The notes: generated by a model from the sequence alone, not told the origin. DNA of 64,000 nt from Paracoccaceae bacterium (GCA_006226775.1 SBGD01000089.1:1-64000); one strand, 5' to 3'; shown: positions 26,695 to 36,452, counted from the first letter of the stretch. Numbers and translations: made by a program.

Positions 26695-26997
26695 ATGTTC
26701 AACCTGCTTGTCGATGCCGCTTTCAAACGCGCGCAGGACAATGGAGACCTCGAAAACCTGCCAGGTGCGGGGAAGCCGATTCCGCCAGGCAATTTGAACA
26801 GCGATCCTTTTGCGCATGTCTACGGCGAGAGCGGTGCAATGACACCTTTCGGCGACATGCAGAGCCGCATCAGCGAGGCCCGCAAGCGGCTGAACGAGGC
26901 AACCGACCCGGCGCAACGAAGGGCCATCCAGACCGAGATATCTTCGCTCGAAACCCGAAAGGCGATCGAAATGGAGACGTGGAAGCGATACGGATAG
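26695..26997 (+). CDS. DUF1992 (DnaJ-C28-like) protein
   Basis: The 100-residue protein contains the DUF1992 pattern, VDAAFKRAQDNGDLENLPGAGKPI at the start in which LPGAGKP is the hallmark, followed by a helical C-terminal half. Its function is unknown; the domain is shared with DNAJC28-type proteins. ATG 26695 has GGGAG upstream. It stands alone, 222 nt after ribH2, with base composition slightly less GC-rich than its neighbours. Nothing ties it to the adjoining transporter or polyol genes. Confidence 0.85.
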   Translation: MFNLLVDAAFKRAQDNGDLENLPGAGKPIPPGNLNSDPFAHVYGESGAMTPFGDMQSRISEARKRLNEATDPAQRRAIQTEISSLETRKAIEMETWKRYG

Positions 26998-27127
26998 CCT
27001 GTTTCGAAGATATGTTCGAGACAGACCCACCTGATCTTACCCGACGAGAAGGCGTCAGGTCTCTTGTCTGAAAGCGAATGTCGGCTGCAGTGCGGCCAAC
27101 CGAAGCAGGTGTTTCAACTTTTGCCGC

Positions 27128-27151
27128 AAGGGGCCCCGACAGGAGCCCCTT
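27128..27151. terminator. Hairpin between DUF1992 and the second sugar ABC operon
   Basis: A perfect 7-bp stem AAGGGGC/GCCCCTT (27128-27134 against 27145-27151) lies between two converging genes, 26 nt after the stop of the leftward permease gene. On the plus strand it is followed by TGTTGTTGG, a weak T-rich tail; on the minus strand there is none. It may act on one or both transcripts. Confidence 0.45.
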
Positions 27152-27176
27152 TGTTGTTGGCACGCGCCCTGCCCGG

Positions 27177-28175
27177 CTACTTGATCACCAGCCCGCGGGC
27201 GCGGGTCGTGGTCAGCGCCACGACGACGATGATGAAGACCCCGTAGACCAGGCTCTGGGCCTGTGCGCCGAAGCCGATGGCCTGGATCGCGATCGGCACG
27301 AAGGCGACGGTCAGCGCGCCGAAGATCACGTTGATCGGATTGGTCACCCCGCCCGAGATCGAGGTGCCGCCCACCAGCGCCGCGGCGATGCCCGGCAGCA
27401 GCAAGGCGCTGCCCAAGCCGCTGGCCGAGGCCGAGCCGGCCTGCGCCACGATGGCCAGCCCGGCCAGCCCGCCGGTAAAGCCCGAGATGGCGAAGGCCAG
27501 GATCTTGACCCGCCGCACCGGCACCGCCGACAGCAGAGCGCCGCGTTCGTTCTTGCCGACCGCCGTCATGTTCTGGCCCGCGACGGTGAACCGCAACACC
27601 GCCCAATAGGCAATCGCCACCAGCACGCCGATCCAGAAGGTCAGCGGAATGCTGGCCAGCCTGGTGTTGTAGAGCACCGTCACCAGCTCGCGGTTTTCCG
27701 AGACATAGATCGTCTCGGACCCGCTGGTGACCAGCGCCGCGGTCTGCAGGATGCCCAGCGTGCCCAGGGTCAACGCGAAGGAGGGCACCTGGGTATAGGC
27801 GAGGATCGCGCCGTTGACCGCGCCGATCAGCGTCAGCAGCAGCAGCACGCCGACAATGGCGCCCAGCCCCATCGACGGCAGGGCCATGGCCAGAAGGATG
27901 GTGCCGAACAGGCTGATCGCGGCGTTCGACAGGTCGATGGACCCGATGTTCAGCACCATGGCCTGGCCCAGCGCCACCAGCATGATCGGCGCCGCCGAAG
28001 CGGTGGCGATCGAGATGCCGATGGGCCCGAGGTAATTGGCGTTGAGAACCCCCACCACCAGCAACATGCCGGCAAAGACCAGCGGCGGCGCGACGGCATT
28101 CCAGGCCACGGCGCGCGAAAGCCTGTGGACAAGCGAGGGGCCCGGTTGCGGGCGCGAGGAAGATGCGATGTTCAT
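27177..28175 (-). CDS. Sugar ABC transporter permease, second system (a)
   Basis: The 332-residue RbsC-family membrane protein has the signature region GSIDLSNAAISLFG and a later LVGGTSISGG. It is the last gene of a five-gene-plus leftward unit and, with the other permease at 29724, would form a heterodimeric channel. RbsC proteins often act as homodimers, so two different permeases mark this as a distinct subclass. It follows the ATPase gene by 19 nt. Confidence 0.92.
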   Translation of the reverse strand: MNIASSSRPQPGPSLVHRLSRAVAWNAVAPPLVFAGMLLVVGVLNANYLGPIGISIATASAAPIMLVALGQAMVLNIGSIDLSNAAISLFGTILLAMALPSMGLGAIVGVLLLLTLIGAVNGAILAYTQVPSFALTLGTLGILQTAALVTSGSETIYVSENRELVTVLYNTRLASIPLTFWIGVLVAIAYWAVLRFTVAGQNMTAVGKNERGALLSAVPVRRVKILAFAISGFTGGLAGLAIVAQAGSASASGLGSALLLPGIAAALVGGTSISGGVTNPINVIFGALTVAFVPIAIQAIGFGAQAQSLVYGVFIIVVVALTTTRARGLVIK

Positions 28176-28194
28176 GAGAGACCGGCCTTTTCTG

Positions 28195-29727
28195 TCAAAC
28201 CATTTCCGCCACGATGTCTTTCAGGGCGTGCTGGTCATGGGTGTTGTTCAGGTCATGGGTTGCCGAGATCACGCCGTCGCGCATCACCAGCATGTCGTCG
28301 GCCAGATCCAGCGCCTCCTCGATGGTGTCGGGGATCATCAGCACCGCGGTGCCATTGGCACAGGCGGCGCGGATCTGGGCGTTCACCGCCTGGGAAACGC
28401 CGACGTCGAGCCCGCGCAGCGGGTGGTCGAGGATCAGCACCTTGAGGTTCGAGGAGTTCAGCCACTTGGCCAGGACCACCTTCTGCTGGTTGCCGCCCGA
28501 GAACTGGCCCAGCGGTTTCGAGATGTCGTTCGGGCTCACGTCGAGGCGGTCGAACCAGTCCTGCGCCACTTTCGCCATTCGCCGCGGCCGCAGGAAGGGC
28601 CCGGCCCTGCCCTGCCCGGGATGGACCAGGGCGATGTTGCGGGTGCCGGAATAGCCGCCGATCATGCCTTCGACCTTGCGCTCGGCGGGCACATAGGCCA
28701 GCCCCGCCGCCACCGCGCGGCCGATCGACCAGTGCGACACCGGCGTGCCGCCGACCTCGATGGTGCCGGCGTCGCAGGTCTCGGCGCCGAAGATGGCGCG
28801 CGCCAGCGCCCCGCGCCCCGAACCGTTGGTGCCGACCAGGGCCACGATCTGGCCGGGATGCACCGCGAAGGAGATGTCGCGGAACCGCCCCGCGCTGGTC
28901 AGCCCGCGCACCTCGAGCGCGGGCGTGTTGGTCCGTGCCTGCGCCGCGCGCTTGCGCGAGACCTGCACCGGCGTCTCGTCGACCATGGCATTGAACAGCT
29001 CGCCCTTGGTGATGCCTGTCGTGGAGGTATCGCGGGTCAGCGCGCCATGGCGCATCACCACCACCCGGTCGCAGATCCGCAGGATCTCGTCCAGCCGGTG
29101 CGACACGAAGATCACCGCCGCGAATTTCTTCAGCTTGAGGATCTCGCGCTCCAGCACCTCGACCTCGGCGCGCTCCAGAACGGCGGTCGGCTCGTCCAGG
29201 ATGATCAGCGGCGTGCCCGAACTGGTCGAGACCACCGAGATCGCCCGCGCGATCTCGACCATCTGGCGGTCGACGAAGGACAGGTCGCCGACCCGCGCCT
29301 TCGGGCTGAGCCTGACGCCGATCTTGTCCAGCACCGCGGCGGCATCGCGATTGATGCGGCCCCAGTCCTGAAGGCCGAAGCGGCTGAGCCCGCGGCGGTC
29401 GAGGTTCTGGTGCTCGATGTTCTCGGCCACGGTCAGGTTGGTGAACAGCGATTGCTCCTGGTGGACCACGCCGACACCGGCCTTGAGCGCGTCGTTGGGG
29501 CCGCGGAACTGGACCACCTTGCCGTTGATCTCCATCTGGCCTTCGTCGGGACGCTCGATCCCGGCGAGGATCTTCAGCAGGGTGGACTTGCCGGCGCCGT
29601 TCTCGCCGGTCAGCCCGATCACCTCGCCGCGGCGCAGTTCCAGCGACACCGATTGCACCGCCTTGATCGGGCCGAAGGAGCGCGAGATATTGGTCAGTTT
29701 CAGGACCGGGGGGATGGGATGGGTCAT
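28195..29727 (-). CDS. Sugar ABC transporter ATPase, second system
   Basis: The 510-residue two-domain ATPase has Walker A GENGAGKST and Walker B LIILDEPTAVL in its first half. In the second half the glycine-rich loop is degenerate (GTNGSGRGA), the signature SGGNQQKV is kept, but Walker B reads VLILDHPLRGLD: the catalytic Glu is replaced by His435. RbsA-type proteins normally tolerate one weak site, usually in the second domain loop, so the protein may still work through its first site. ATG 29727 overlaps the upstream permease stop (ATGA), with AAGGTGG before it. Confidence 0.92.
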   Translation of the reverse strand: MTHPIPPVLKLTNISRSFGPIKAVQSVSLELRRGEVIGLTGENGAGKSTLLKILAGIERPDEGQMEINGKVVQFRGPNDALKAGVGVVHQEQSLFTNLTVAENIEHQNLDRRGLSRFGLQDWGRINRDAAAVLDKIGVRLSPKARVGDLSFVDRQMVEIARAISVVSTSSGTPLIILDEPTAVLERAEVEVLEREILKLKKFAAVIFVSHRLDEILRICDRVVVMRHGALTRDTSTTGITKGELFNAMVDETPVQVSRKRAAQARTNTPALEVRGLTSAGRFRDISFAVHPGQIVALVGTNGSGRGALARAIFGAETCDAGTIEVGGTPVSHWSIGRAVAAGLAYVPAERKVEGMIGGYSGTRNIALVHPGQGRAGPFLRPRRMAKVAQDWFDRLDVSPNDISKPLGQFSGGNQQKVVLAKWLNSSNLKVLILDHPLRGLDVGVSQAVNAQIRAACANGTAVLMIPDTIEEALDLADDMLVMRDGVISATHDLNNTHDQHALKDIVAEMV

Positions 29728-30731
29728 TTTGCCACCTTCAGACGTCCGCGCTGCGGCCATGCGACAGCGATGATTGCAACCAGCAGAAGCGTGCCGAACA
29801 CGCCGGACTGGTAGTCCGGGTCGACACCGGCCAGCACCAGGCCGTTGTTCAGGATGACCAGCAGGACCACCCCCAGCGCCGAGCGCATGACGCCGCCCTC
29901 GCCGCCGCTGAGCGCGGTGCCGCCGATGACCGCCGCCGGGATGACGGTGAAAAGCTGGCCGAAGCCGATGTCGGGCGAACCCGACCCAAGCTGCATCGTG
30001 GCCAGGATGCCGGCCAGCGCGCTCAGCACGCCGGCGATGGTGAAGGCGGCGATCTTGAGAAGATCGACCTTCATGCCGCTCGACCGGGCGATGCCCTCGT
30101 TGTTGCCGATGGCCATCAGGCCGCGGCCGAGATGGGTGTAATGCGACAGCAGAACGCCACCGGCCAGGACGAAAGCGGCCAGCCAGAAGGAATTGGGCAG
30201 GCCCAGCGTCACCTGCGTCGGCCAGCGCGCCAGCCCCTCGCTGGTCAGGCTGGGCAGAAGATCGTTGCCGTAAAGCAGGATGGCAATGCCAAGGCCCACG
30301 TACCAGGTGCCCAGCGTCACCACGAAGGAGGGCACCTTGAGCTTGGCGTAGATCAGCCCGGTCACAAGCCCCAGGCCCAGCCCGAGCCCCAGCGCGACGG
30401 GCCAGGCCCAGAGGCCGATGTCGCTGTCCAGCCGGCTGTTCGGCGACAACAGGATCCAGGCCATGCCGGCGGCGCCCATGATCCCCTCGGGCGCAAGGTC
30501 GATCGAGCCCATCTGGATCACCAGCGTCGTGCCGACGACGATGATCAGCGGCACCGAGACCTGGAACAGCACGTTCTGCAGGTTCTCGATGCTGGCGAAC
30601 CGCGGGTTGAGGAAGGAAAACACGAGGATCAGGACCGCCAGTGCCGCGATCAATCCGACCGGGCCGAGCCGGAGTCGCGACAGGATAAGGCGCATGTCGG
30701 GGGTTTGGCGGTCTGCGGTCGGCGCTGTCAT
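29724..30731 (-). CDS. Sugar ABC transporter permease, second system (b)
   Basis: The 335-residue membrane protein of the RbsC family shows GSIDLAPEGIMGAAG and the GGTALSGGEGGVM region. ATG 30731 is preferred because GAAGGGA lies 7 nt upstream; in-frame ATG codons further up (30782, 30899) lack ribosome sites and would add a polar tail. It pairs with the permease at 27177. It is translationally coupled to the ATPase downstream. Confidence 0.92.
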   Translation of the reverse strand: MTAPTADRQTPDMRLILSRLRLGPVGLIAALAVLILVFSFLNPRFASIENLQNVLFQVSVPLIIVVGTTLVIQMGSIDLAPEGIMGAAGMAWILLSPNSRLDSDIGLWAWPVALGLGLGLGLVTGLIYAKLKVPSFVVTLGTWYVGLGIAILLYGNDLLPSLTSEGLARWPTQVTLGLPNSFWLAAFVLAGGVLLSHYTHLGRGLMAIGNNEGIARSSGMKVDLLKIAAFTIAGVLSALAGILATMQLGSGSPDIGFGQLFTVIPAAVIGGTALSGGEGGVMRSALGVVLLVILNNGLVLAGVDPDYQSGVFGTLLLVAIIAVAWPQRGRLKVAK

Positions 30732-30828
30732 CGTGGGTCCCTTCCGGTACCGCCCGTCTGAATGGTGAACTGCGTGGGTCATGGTGATGCCTGACTGATG
30801 CTGGTGCCGGCGAGGGCGGTTGCGGGGT

Positions 30829-30854
30829 CCGGCCGGGCCCGAGGGTCCGGCCGG
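30829..30854 (-). other. Intercistronic hairpin after second sugar-binding-protein gene
   Basis: A GC-rich 12-bp stem with one G-U pair (30829-30840 against 30843-30854) lies 13 nt past the binding-protein stop. The 2-nt gap means the innermost pairs must open to form the loop. It falls in the 136-nt gap before the permease gene and has no T-run. Confidence 0.55.
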
Positions 30855-30867
30855 AAAGCGGTGCGCT

Positions 30868-32028
30868 TCACGACTCCGGCAGCACCTCGACGCCGCCACC
30901 GACCAGCGGCACCGGCTCGGTGTCCCAGGGGCCGGTGTCGATCAGCCGTGCGACAAAGGCATCGGCGGCGCCGGCCGCGTCGTATTGCAGGTACTGCTGG
31001 TAGTTCTCGGGCGTCACACAGCTCAGCTTGAAGAAGCTCTCGCGCTTGTCGGCCGGCAGTTCGCTGGGCGTGATCTGCCCGCTGGCGGCCAGGTAGGCGG
31101 TATAGAGCCCGATGGCCGAGGCCATGTAGCCGCGGTGGAAGGTCTCGCCGACGATGGCATTGTCGCCCCGGCCCGAGATGATGTCTTCCAGCGTTTTCGG
31201 GTAGAGCCCGTCGGAGGAGAACTTGACCTGCTCGAGCAGACCGGCGTTCTCGAAGGACTGCATCGCGCCGATCTGCATCCCGTCATCGGCGCTCCAGACG
31301 CCGTTGATCTCGCTGCCGTACTTGACGATCATGTCCTTGGCGTTGCGCGCGCCCAGCTGCGGATCCCAGTTCGAGGGACGCTCTTCGAGGATCTTGATCT
31401 CGGGGAAGTTCTCGGCGATCTCGGCCTTGAACCCGGCCACGCGGGTCTTGCTGGTGGTAGAGTCCTGCACGCCCGGCAGCATGATGACATTGCCCTTGCC
31501 GCCAAGCGCCTCGGCCAGCGCGCGGGCGCCGCAACGGCCCGAGTCGACGCCGGTGTGCTTCTGGAAGGCGACGAAGTTGTCGCCCACGTCCTGCGGCTTG
31601 TAGGCGTCGGGCTTGTTCCACCAGATCGACACGTAGCCGCCCGATTGCTTGACCGCCTCGACGATGGTCGGCGCGTCCGAGCTTGCCACCGTGTTGACGA
31701 ACATGATCGGCTTCTTGCCGCTGGCCAGGATCGCCAGGATGCTCGAGACCGAGGTCTGCGACGAGTTGTTGGAATTGACGATCTCGAGGTCGATGTCCAG
31801 TGCCTTCGAGATCGCCTCGGCGCCTTCGATGTTCGAGATCATGTAGGGGTTGGTGGTATTGATCACCGAGGCGACGATCACCCAGTCGTCGGGGTTGAAC
31901 CCCTCGGGGTGGGCGAATTCCGCCTGGGCCTGGCCGGCAGTGAGCCCGGCGATCATGGCGGCCGCGACAGCCGCGGCGCCAAAGCTCCGGCGCGACAGGC
32001 CGGTCTTTGACTTGGACAGGGTTTTCAT
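30868..32028 (-). CDS. Sugar ABC transporter substrate-binding protein, second system
   Basis: The 386-residue protein has an N-terminal SRRSFG motif and hydrophobic stretch ending GQAQAE, which resembles a Tat signal more than a plain Sec signal. The body is a type I periplasmic-binding fold of the RbsB class, longer than usual. It would capture the ligand of the importer encoded downstream. GGAGGA precedes ATG 32028. It lies 39 nt after the epoxide hydrolase gene, on the same strand. Confidence 0.9.
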   Translation of the reverse strand: MKTLSKSKTGLSRRSFGAAAVAAAMIAGLTAGQAQAEFAHPEGFNPDDWVIVASVINTTNPYMISNIEGAEAISKALDIDLEIVNSNNSSQTSVSSILAILASGKKPIMFVNTVASSDAPTIVEAVKQSGGYVSIWWNKPDAYKPQDVGDNFVAFQKHTGVDSGRCGARALAEALGGKGNVIMLPGVQDSTTSKTRVAGFKAEIAENFPEIKILEERPSNWDPQLGARNAKDMIVKYGSEINGVWSADDGMQIGAMQSFENAGLLEQVKFSSDGLYPKTLEDIISGRGDNAIVGETFHRGYMASAIGLYTAYLAASGQITPSELPADKRESFFKLSCVTPENYQQYLQYDAAGAADAFVARLIDTGPWDTEPVPLVGGGVEVLPES

Positions 32029-32067
32029 GATTTTCCTCCTCTGGAACTTCTGTGCGATTTTTGGGGG

Positions 32068-33303
32068 TCAGGTCCGAAGACCGGCAAAGAACGTGCGCAG
32101 GTCGTCGACGAACAGGTCGGGCACTTCCAATGGCGCGAAATGGCCGCCGGCGTCGTGAACGCGGTACTGTTGAAGGTTGAAGTACGTCTCGGTCCAGCTC
32201 AGCGGCGGCTTGTAGATCTCGCCCGGGAAGATCGAGACGGCGGTGGGCACGCCGACCACCGGAAAGCGGTCGTGGCTGGGCTGCCAGGGATTGCCGCGGC
32301 ATTCCCAGTAGTAGCGGCAGGAGGTGCCACCGGTGCCGGTCAGGAAATAGACCGCCGCGGTGGTGATCAGGTCTTCCTTCGGCCAGACCTTCTCGAAGGC
32401 TTCGGTGCCGACGCCACGCTCGGCCAGGCCCCAGAAATAGCGCTTCTCGGTGATCCAGGCGAGTTGCCCGGCGGGCGAGTCGGCCACCAGCGCGGCCAGG
32501 GTCTGCGGCTTGGTCAACTGGATCTCGCCATAGCCGCTTTCACGCTCGACGAAATGCTTGCCGCGCTCGAACCAGCCCTTTTCCTCGGCGCTGTATTCGC
32601 TGGCGGCGGGCAGGCCGAGGACCGGGTCATAGGCGACGCCCGCGGGCTGGTCGGGATGGCTGGGCAGGTAATGGCTCATCTGCGCCGGAAAATGCGTGTA
32701 GACGCCGATCACGTCGCTTTCGTACTTGTGGCCATGCTGCTGCGCGACCAGCGCGCCCCAATCGCCGCCGGCGGTGGCGTATTTTTCATACCCCAGCACA
32801 TCCTTCATCAGCGCATTCTCGAGGTCGGCGGTGCGCCAGAAGTTCCAGCCGGTCTCGGTCAGCGGCGAGGAAAAGCCGTAGCCGGGCAGCGAGATCAGCA
32901 CGACGTCGAAGCTGTCCTCGGCCTTGCCGCCATGCGCCTCGGGGTCGGTCAGCGGGCCGATCACCTTGCGCAGGTCCCAGAAGGTCCAGGGCCAGCCGTG
33001 GTGAATGAGCAGCGGCATCGGGTTCGGCCCCTTGCCCTTGACGTGGATGAAGTGCAGCGGCACGCCCATCAGGTCGATCCTGAACTGCGGCAGCGCGTTC
33101 ATCCGCCGCTCGACGTCGCGCCAGTCGTAGTCGTTGATCCAGTAGTCGACCAGCTCGCGGTGATAGGCGGTGTTGTAGCCGTAGCGCCAGTCGTCATTGG
33201 CATAATCGACCGGGAACCGCGTCCGCTTCAGCCGCTCCATCATGTCGTCAAGCTGCGCGTCGGCGACGTGGATCTCGAAAGGTTGCACGCTGTGGTCCAG
33301 CAT
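32068..33303 (-). CDS. Epoxide hydrolase (EHN-domain, alpha/beta hydrolase)
   Basis: The 411-residue enzyme begins with the EHN region (FEIHVADAQLDDMMERLKRTR, typical of microsomal-type epoxide hydrolases), then the oxyanion motif HHGWPWTFWD, nucleophile Asp181 in GGDWGAL, and the C-terminal catalytic His in GGHFAPLE. It adds water to an epoxide to give a diol. GGAGGA lies before ATG 33303. It lies between a dipeptidase gene and a sugar-type ABC operon on one strand, an unusual combination. Some family members hydrolyse other substrates, so the activity is inferred. Confidence 0.88.
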   Translation of the reverse strand: MLDHSVQPFEIHVADAQLDDMMERLKRTRFPVDYANDDWRYGYNTAYHRELVDYWINDYDWRDVERRMNALPQFRIDLMGVPLHFIHVKGKGPNPMPLLIHHGWPWTFWDLRKVIGPLTDPEAHGGKAEDSFDVVLISLPGYGFSSPLTETGWNFWRTADLENALMKDVLGYEKYATAGGDWGALVAQQHGHKYESDVIGVYTHFPAQMSHYLPSHPDQPAGVAYDPVLGLPAASEYSAEEKGWFERGKHFVERESGYGEIQLTKPQTLAALVADSPAGQLAWITEKRYFWGLAERGVGTEAFEKVWPKEDLITTAAVYFLTGTGGTSCRYYWECRGNPWQPSHDRFPVVGVPTAVSIFPGEIYKPPLSWTETYFNLQQYRVHDAGGHFAPLEVPDLFVDDLRTFFAGLRT

Positions 33304-33399
33304 TTGGGTCTCCTCCCCCCCCTGGGGTGTTGCAAGGCAGATCTCTCCTGGCCCGTCGCCGTGACGGGGTCGGCAGCTGCCGGATTTCGGTTGGTTGCG

Positions 33400-34866
33400 T
33401 CAGGTCTTGAGGCTGCGCATCACGTCCTTGATCAGCGGCCAGACACGCGCCGCCGAGGTGTGATCCATGCTCTCCTTGGGTGAGTGCAGGTCAAAGAGGT
33501 TGGTCCCGATGCCGATGGTATCGAGCCCGTCGATCCGCTGGGTGAACATCCCCAGCTCGAGACTGCAGACCGAGACCAGCACATCGGGTTTCCGGCCCAT
33601 CACCCGCTCATAGCTCTGCTTGGCGATCTCGAGCATCTTCGAGTCCGGGTTCCAGGGGAATTCCGGCGCGTCGAGGCCGATCTGCCGGGCGCGCACGCCC
33701 TCGCCCGCCATCTCGGCCAGAAGCCTCATCCGGTCGAGCACCGCGTGCTTGCGCGAGGTCACGGCGCTGGTGATGGTATTGGTGATCTCGACGCCGTTTT
33801 TCGTGGTGACCATCAGGCCGATATTGTTCGAGGTCTCCCAATTGCCCGCGACGTCGAGGTTCTGGTTGGTAATACCATCGGGCAGAAGCGCGATCACCTG
33901 CACCAGCCTTGCGGCGGCCTGCGGCGAGAACACCTGCGCCACCTGTGCATCCGGGCGCGTGACCGCGATCCGCATGTCGGGATCGGCGCGGCGGTATTCC
34001 TGCCGGATGTCGCCCGCCAGCGCCTCGACCGCGCGCTGGACGGCATCGGCGTCGTCGGCGCGGACCCAGAGCAGCGCCGCGCCCTCGGCCGGGATCACGT
34101 TGTTCTGGACCCCGCCCGAGACCCGGGCGATCTGTACGTCGCCGGCCTGCATCGCGGCGCGCAGCAGCCGGCCCAGCAGGGCGATCGCATTGCCGCGCTC
34201 GAAGTGGATGTCGAACTCGCAATGCCCGCCCAGCACGCCGCGAATGTCGATCAGAAGCGCGGTGCGATCCGCCTCTGCCTGTTGCCAGTCGGCATCGATG
34301 TCGATGCGGCAGGACACGTCGCCGGAACAGCCGGCCAGCAGTTGCTTTTCCTCGATCCAGTTGAAATCGATCATCCGCTTGCCGGTCAGTTTGGTGAGGT
34401 CGACATTGTCGCCGCCGACCTTGCCCATCTCTTCCATCGCGGTCATCACGCATTCCAGCGGCGGATGCGGAATGTCGTCGGAATCGAGCAGCGCCAGCAT
34501 GTAGGAAATGCCCAGCCCGTTGTCGGCCCCCAGCGTCGTGCCCTGGGCGCGGATTCGGTCGCCATCGACCTTGAGCTTGACGCCCTGGGTGGCGAAATCA
34601 TGCGTCACGCCTTCGTCGAGCTTGCACACCATGTCGAGATGGCCGTGCAGGATGACCGTCGGGGCAGTCTCGTAGCCCGGCGTGCCGGGTTTCTTGACGA
34701 TGATATTGTGCAGATCGTCGCGGTGATACTCCAGCCCGCGGGCTTCGGCGAAATCCGCCACGTAATCCGCGGCGTCCTTTTCATGCTGCGAGCAGCGATG
34801 CCGTCCGCTGAGCTCTTCGAAGAAGTGCATCACTTCTTGCGGCTCGATCCCCTCCAAAACCCGCAT
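33400..34866 (-). CDS. pepD: Beta-Ala-His dipeptidase-like metallopeptidase
   Basis: The 488-residue M20-family peptidase has zinc-ligand motifs HGHLDMV, TLGADNGLG and EEMGKVGG, and the C-terminal HSPKESMDHTS. These match the aminoacyl-histidine dipeptidase (PepD) branch, which cleaves Xaa-His dipeptides such as carnosine. The EEMGKVGG segment differs somewhat from the usual EEVGLEGA, so specificity may have shifted. GGAGGA precedes ATG 34866. It is first in the leftward run with epoxide hydrolase and the second sugar ABC system, and it is divergent from the enolase-superfamily gene at 35347. Confidence 0.88.
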   Translation of the reverse strand: MRVLEGIEPQEVMHFFEELSGRHRCSQHEKDAADYVADFAEARGLEYHRDDLHNIIVKKPGTPGYETAPTVILHGHLDMVCKLDEGVTHDFATQGVKLKVDGDRIRAQGTTLGADNGLGISYMLALLDSDDIPHPPLECVMTAMEEMGKVGGDNVDLTKLTGKRMIDFNWIEEKQLLAGCSGDVSCRIDIDADWQQAEADRTALLIDIRGVLGGHCEFDIHFERGNAIALLGRLLRAAMQAGDVQIARVSGGVQNNVIPAEGAALLWVRADDADAVQRAVEALAGDIRQEYRRADPDMRIAVTRPDAQVAQVFSPQAAARLVQVIALLPDGITNQNLDVAGNWETSNNIGLMVTTKNGVEITNTITSAVTSRKHAVLDRMRLLAEMAGEGVRARQIGLDAPEFPWNPDSKMLEIAKQSYERVMGRKPDVLVSVCSLELGMFTQRIDGLDTIGIGTNLFDLHSPKESMDHTSAARVWPLIKDVMRSLKT

Positions 34867-35346
34867 GTCTTCCTCCTACGACATTCTCGCGCACCGGCCC
34901 GCAGGGCGTTCCCGGCACGCATATCCTCGCCGACCCACATCCTGCACAACAGGGGTTTCTGCTGGCGGGCCGGCGCCGATCCCTCCCGGTCTTTGCGCCC
35001 CTTAAGGATCATTTGTTCACTTGATGATCATTTGTACCATATGTTCCGAATCTGACAAACAGAATCTTTGAGCGGCGCGCGCGTTTTCTCGCGCATCCGG
35101 ATTTTCGCGGATTTTTCATCATGTTCCGGATCGCCATCCCGCGCGGCAGGCTTGGCTGGCACACGAAATGCGAGGCGAGACCCCTGCTTCAGAACAGGCC
35201 GTGCCCCGGGAGATGCCCGGCGATACCGGAGAATCAGTCCCCACCGCGCGGGCCGGTCCACAGCGAAAAACGCACCAGGGGCCACCTGCGGCATTGACGC
35301 GGGGCATTTCCTTTTGGTATGACCAAACTCGCAATTGGAGGTGCCC
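34867..35346. promoter_or_regulatory. Divergent intergenic region with a 10-bp direct repeat
   Basis: These 480 bases separate the pepD-like gene from the enolase-superfamily gene and must hold both promoters. The 34995-35070 part is AT-richer than its surroundings and carries GATCATTTGT twice in direct orientation (35007-35016 and 35026-35035). These could be regulator half-sites. The remainder, 35080-35330, shows no gene that I trust. Confidence 0.4.
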
Positions 35347-36438
35347 ATGCCCAGGATCGAAACCGTGACCGCCGAGCTTTTCACCCTGCCGCTCGCCGAG
35401 GTGCTGAGCGACGCCATGCACGGCGATCACACGCATTTCGAGCTGGTGACCGCCCGCATCCGGCTCGACAACGGGGTCACCGGGACGGGGTATACCTATA
35501 CCGGCGGCAGGGGCGGGCACGCGATCCTGGCGATGATAGAACACGACTTCGCCGACTGGCTCATCGGGCGCGACGCCGACGACATCGCCGCGCTTCATGC
35601 CGAGATGGGACGGCACATCCATTACGTCGGGCGCGGCGGCATCGACAGTTTCGCCATCTCGGCCATCGACATCGCCCTCTGGGACGCGCGCTGCATCGCG
35701 CGGGATCAGCCGCTGTGGCAGGCGGCGGGCGGCGCCTCGGACCGCTGCCGCGCCTATCGCGGCGGGATCGATCTGAACTACTCGCAGGATAGGCTGCTCG
35801 AGAGCGTCCAGGGCTATCTCGACGAGGGTTTCGACGGCGTGAAGATCAAGGTCGGCAAGCCCGACCTGGCCGAAGACCTCGCCCGCGCGCGCGCGGTGCG
35901 CGATCTGATCGGGCCGAAGGTGGATCTGATGGTCGATGCCAATTACGCGCTCACCATCGACCAGGCCATCGCGGCGGCGCGCGGCTTCATGGATCTCGAC
36001 ATCCTGTGGTTCGAGGAGCCGATCGAGCCCGACGATTACGCAGGTTATGGCCGCATTGCCGAGGCCACCGGCTGCCCGCTGGCCATGGGCGAGAACCTGC
36101 ATACCGCGCAGGAGTTCCGCCATGCCTTCGCGCAGTCGAAACTGTCCTTCATCCAGCCCGACGCCTCGAACTGCCGCGGCATCACCGGCTGGCTCGAGGT
36201 GGCCGAGATGGCCCGCGTGGCCGGCATTCTGGTGTGCAGCCACGGGATGCAGGAATTGCACGTCAGCCTTGTCGCCGCCCAGCCGCACGCGGGCTCGATC
36301 GAGGTTCACAGCTTTCCCATCGACAGCTACACCCATCGCCCGCTGATGATCGAGAACCACCTGGCACTTGCCCCCTCGACCCCGGGCATCGGGGTGGAGT
36401 TCGACTGGGACAAGCTGCGCCGCACCAGCGTGACCTGA
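35347..36438 (+). CDS. Enolase-superfamily enzyme (mandelate racemase subgroup)
   Basis: The 363-residue protein has the mandelate-racemase subgroup residues: Lys pair in GVKIKVG, metal ligands in VDANYAL, WFEEPI and MGENLHT, and the catalytic His in SHGMQELHV. It would abstract a proton next to a carboxylate, most likely dehydrating or epimerising a sugar acid. GGAGG is 6 nt before ATG 35347. It stands alone on the plus strand beside a GntR regulator and an Opp-type importer operon that starts with a second enolase-superfamily gene. Exact substrate is not readable. Confidence 0.87.
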   Translation: MPRIETVTAELFTLPLAEVLSDAMHGDHTHFELVTARIRLDNGVTGTGYTYTGGRGGHAILAMIEHDFADWLIGRDADDIAALHAEMGRHIHYVGRGGIDSFAISAIDIALWDARCIARDQPLWQAAGGASDRCRAYRGGIDLNYSQDRLLESVQGYLDEGFDGVKIKVGKPDLAEDLARARAVRDLIGPKVDLMVDANYALTIDQAIAAARGFMDLDILWFEEPIEPDDYAGYGRIAEATGCPLAMGENLHTAQEFRHAFAQSKLSFIQPDASNCRGITGWLEVAEMARVAGILVCSHGMQELHVSLVAAQPHAGSIEVHSFPIDSYTHRPLMIENHLALAPSTPGIGVEFDWDKLRRTSVT

Positions 36439-36452
36439 GCCGGGCGCGCCCG

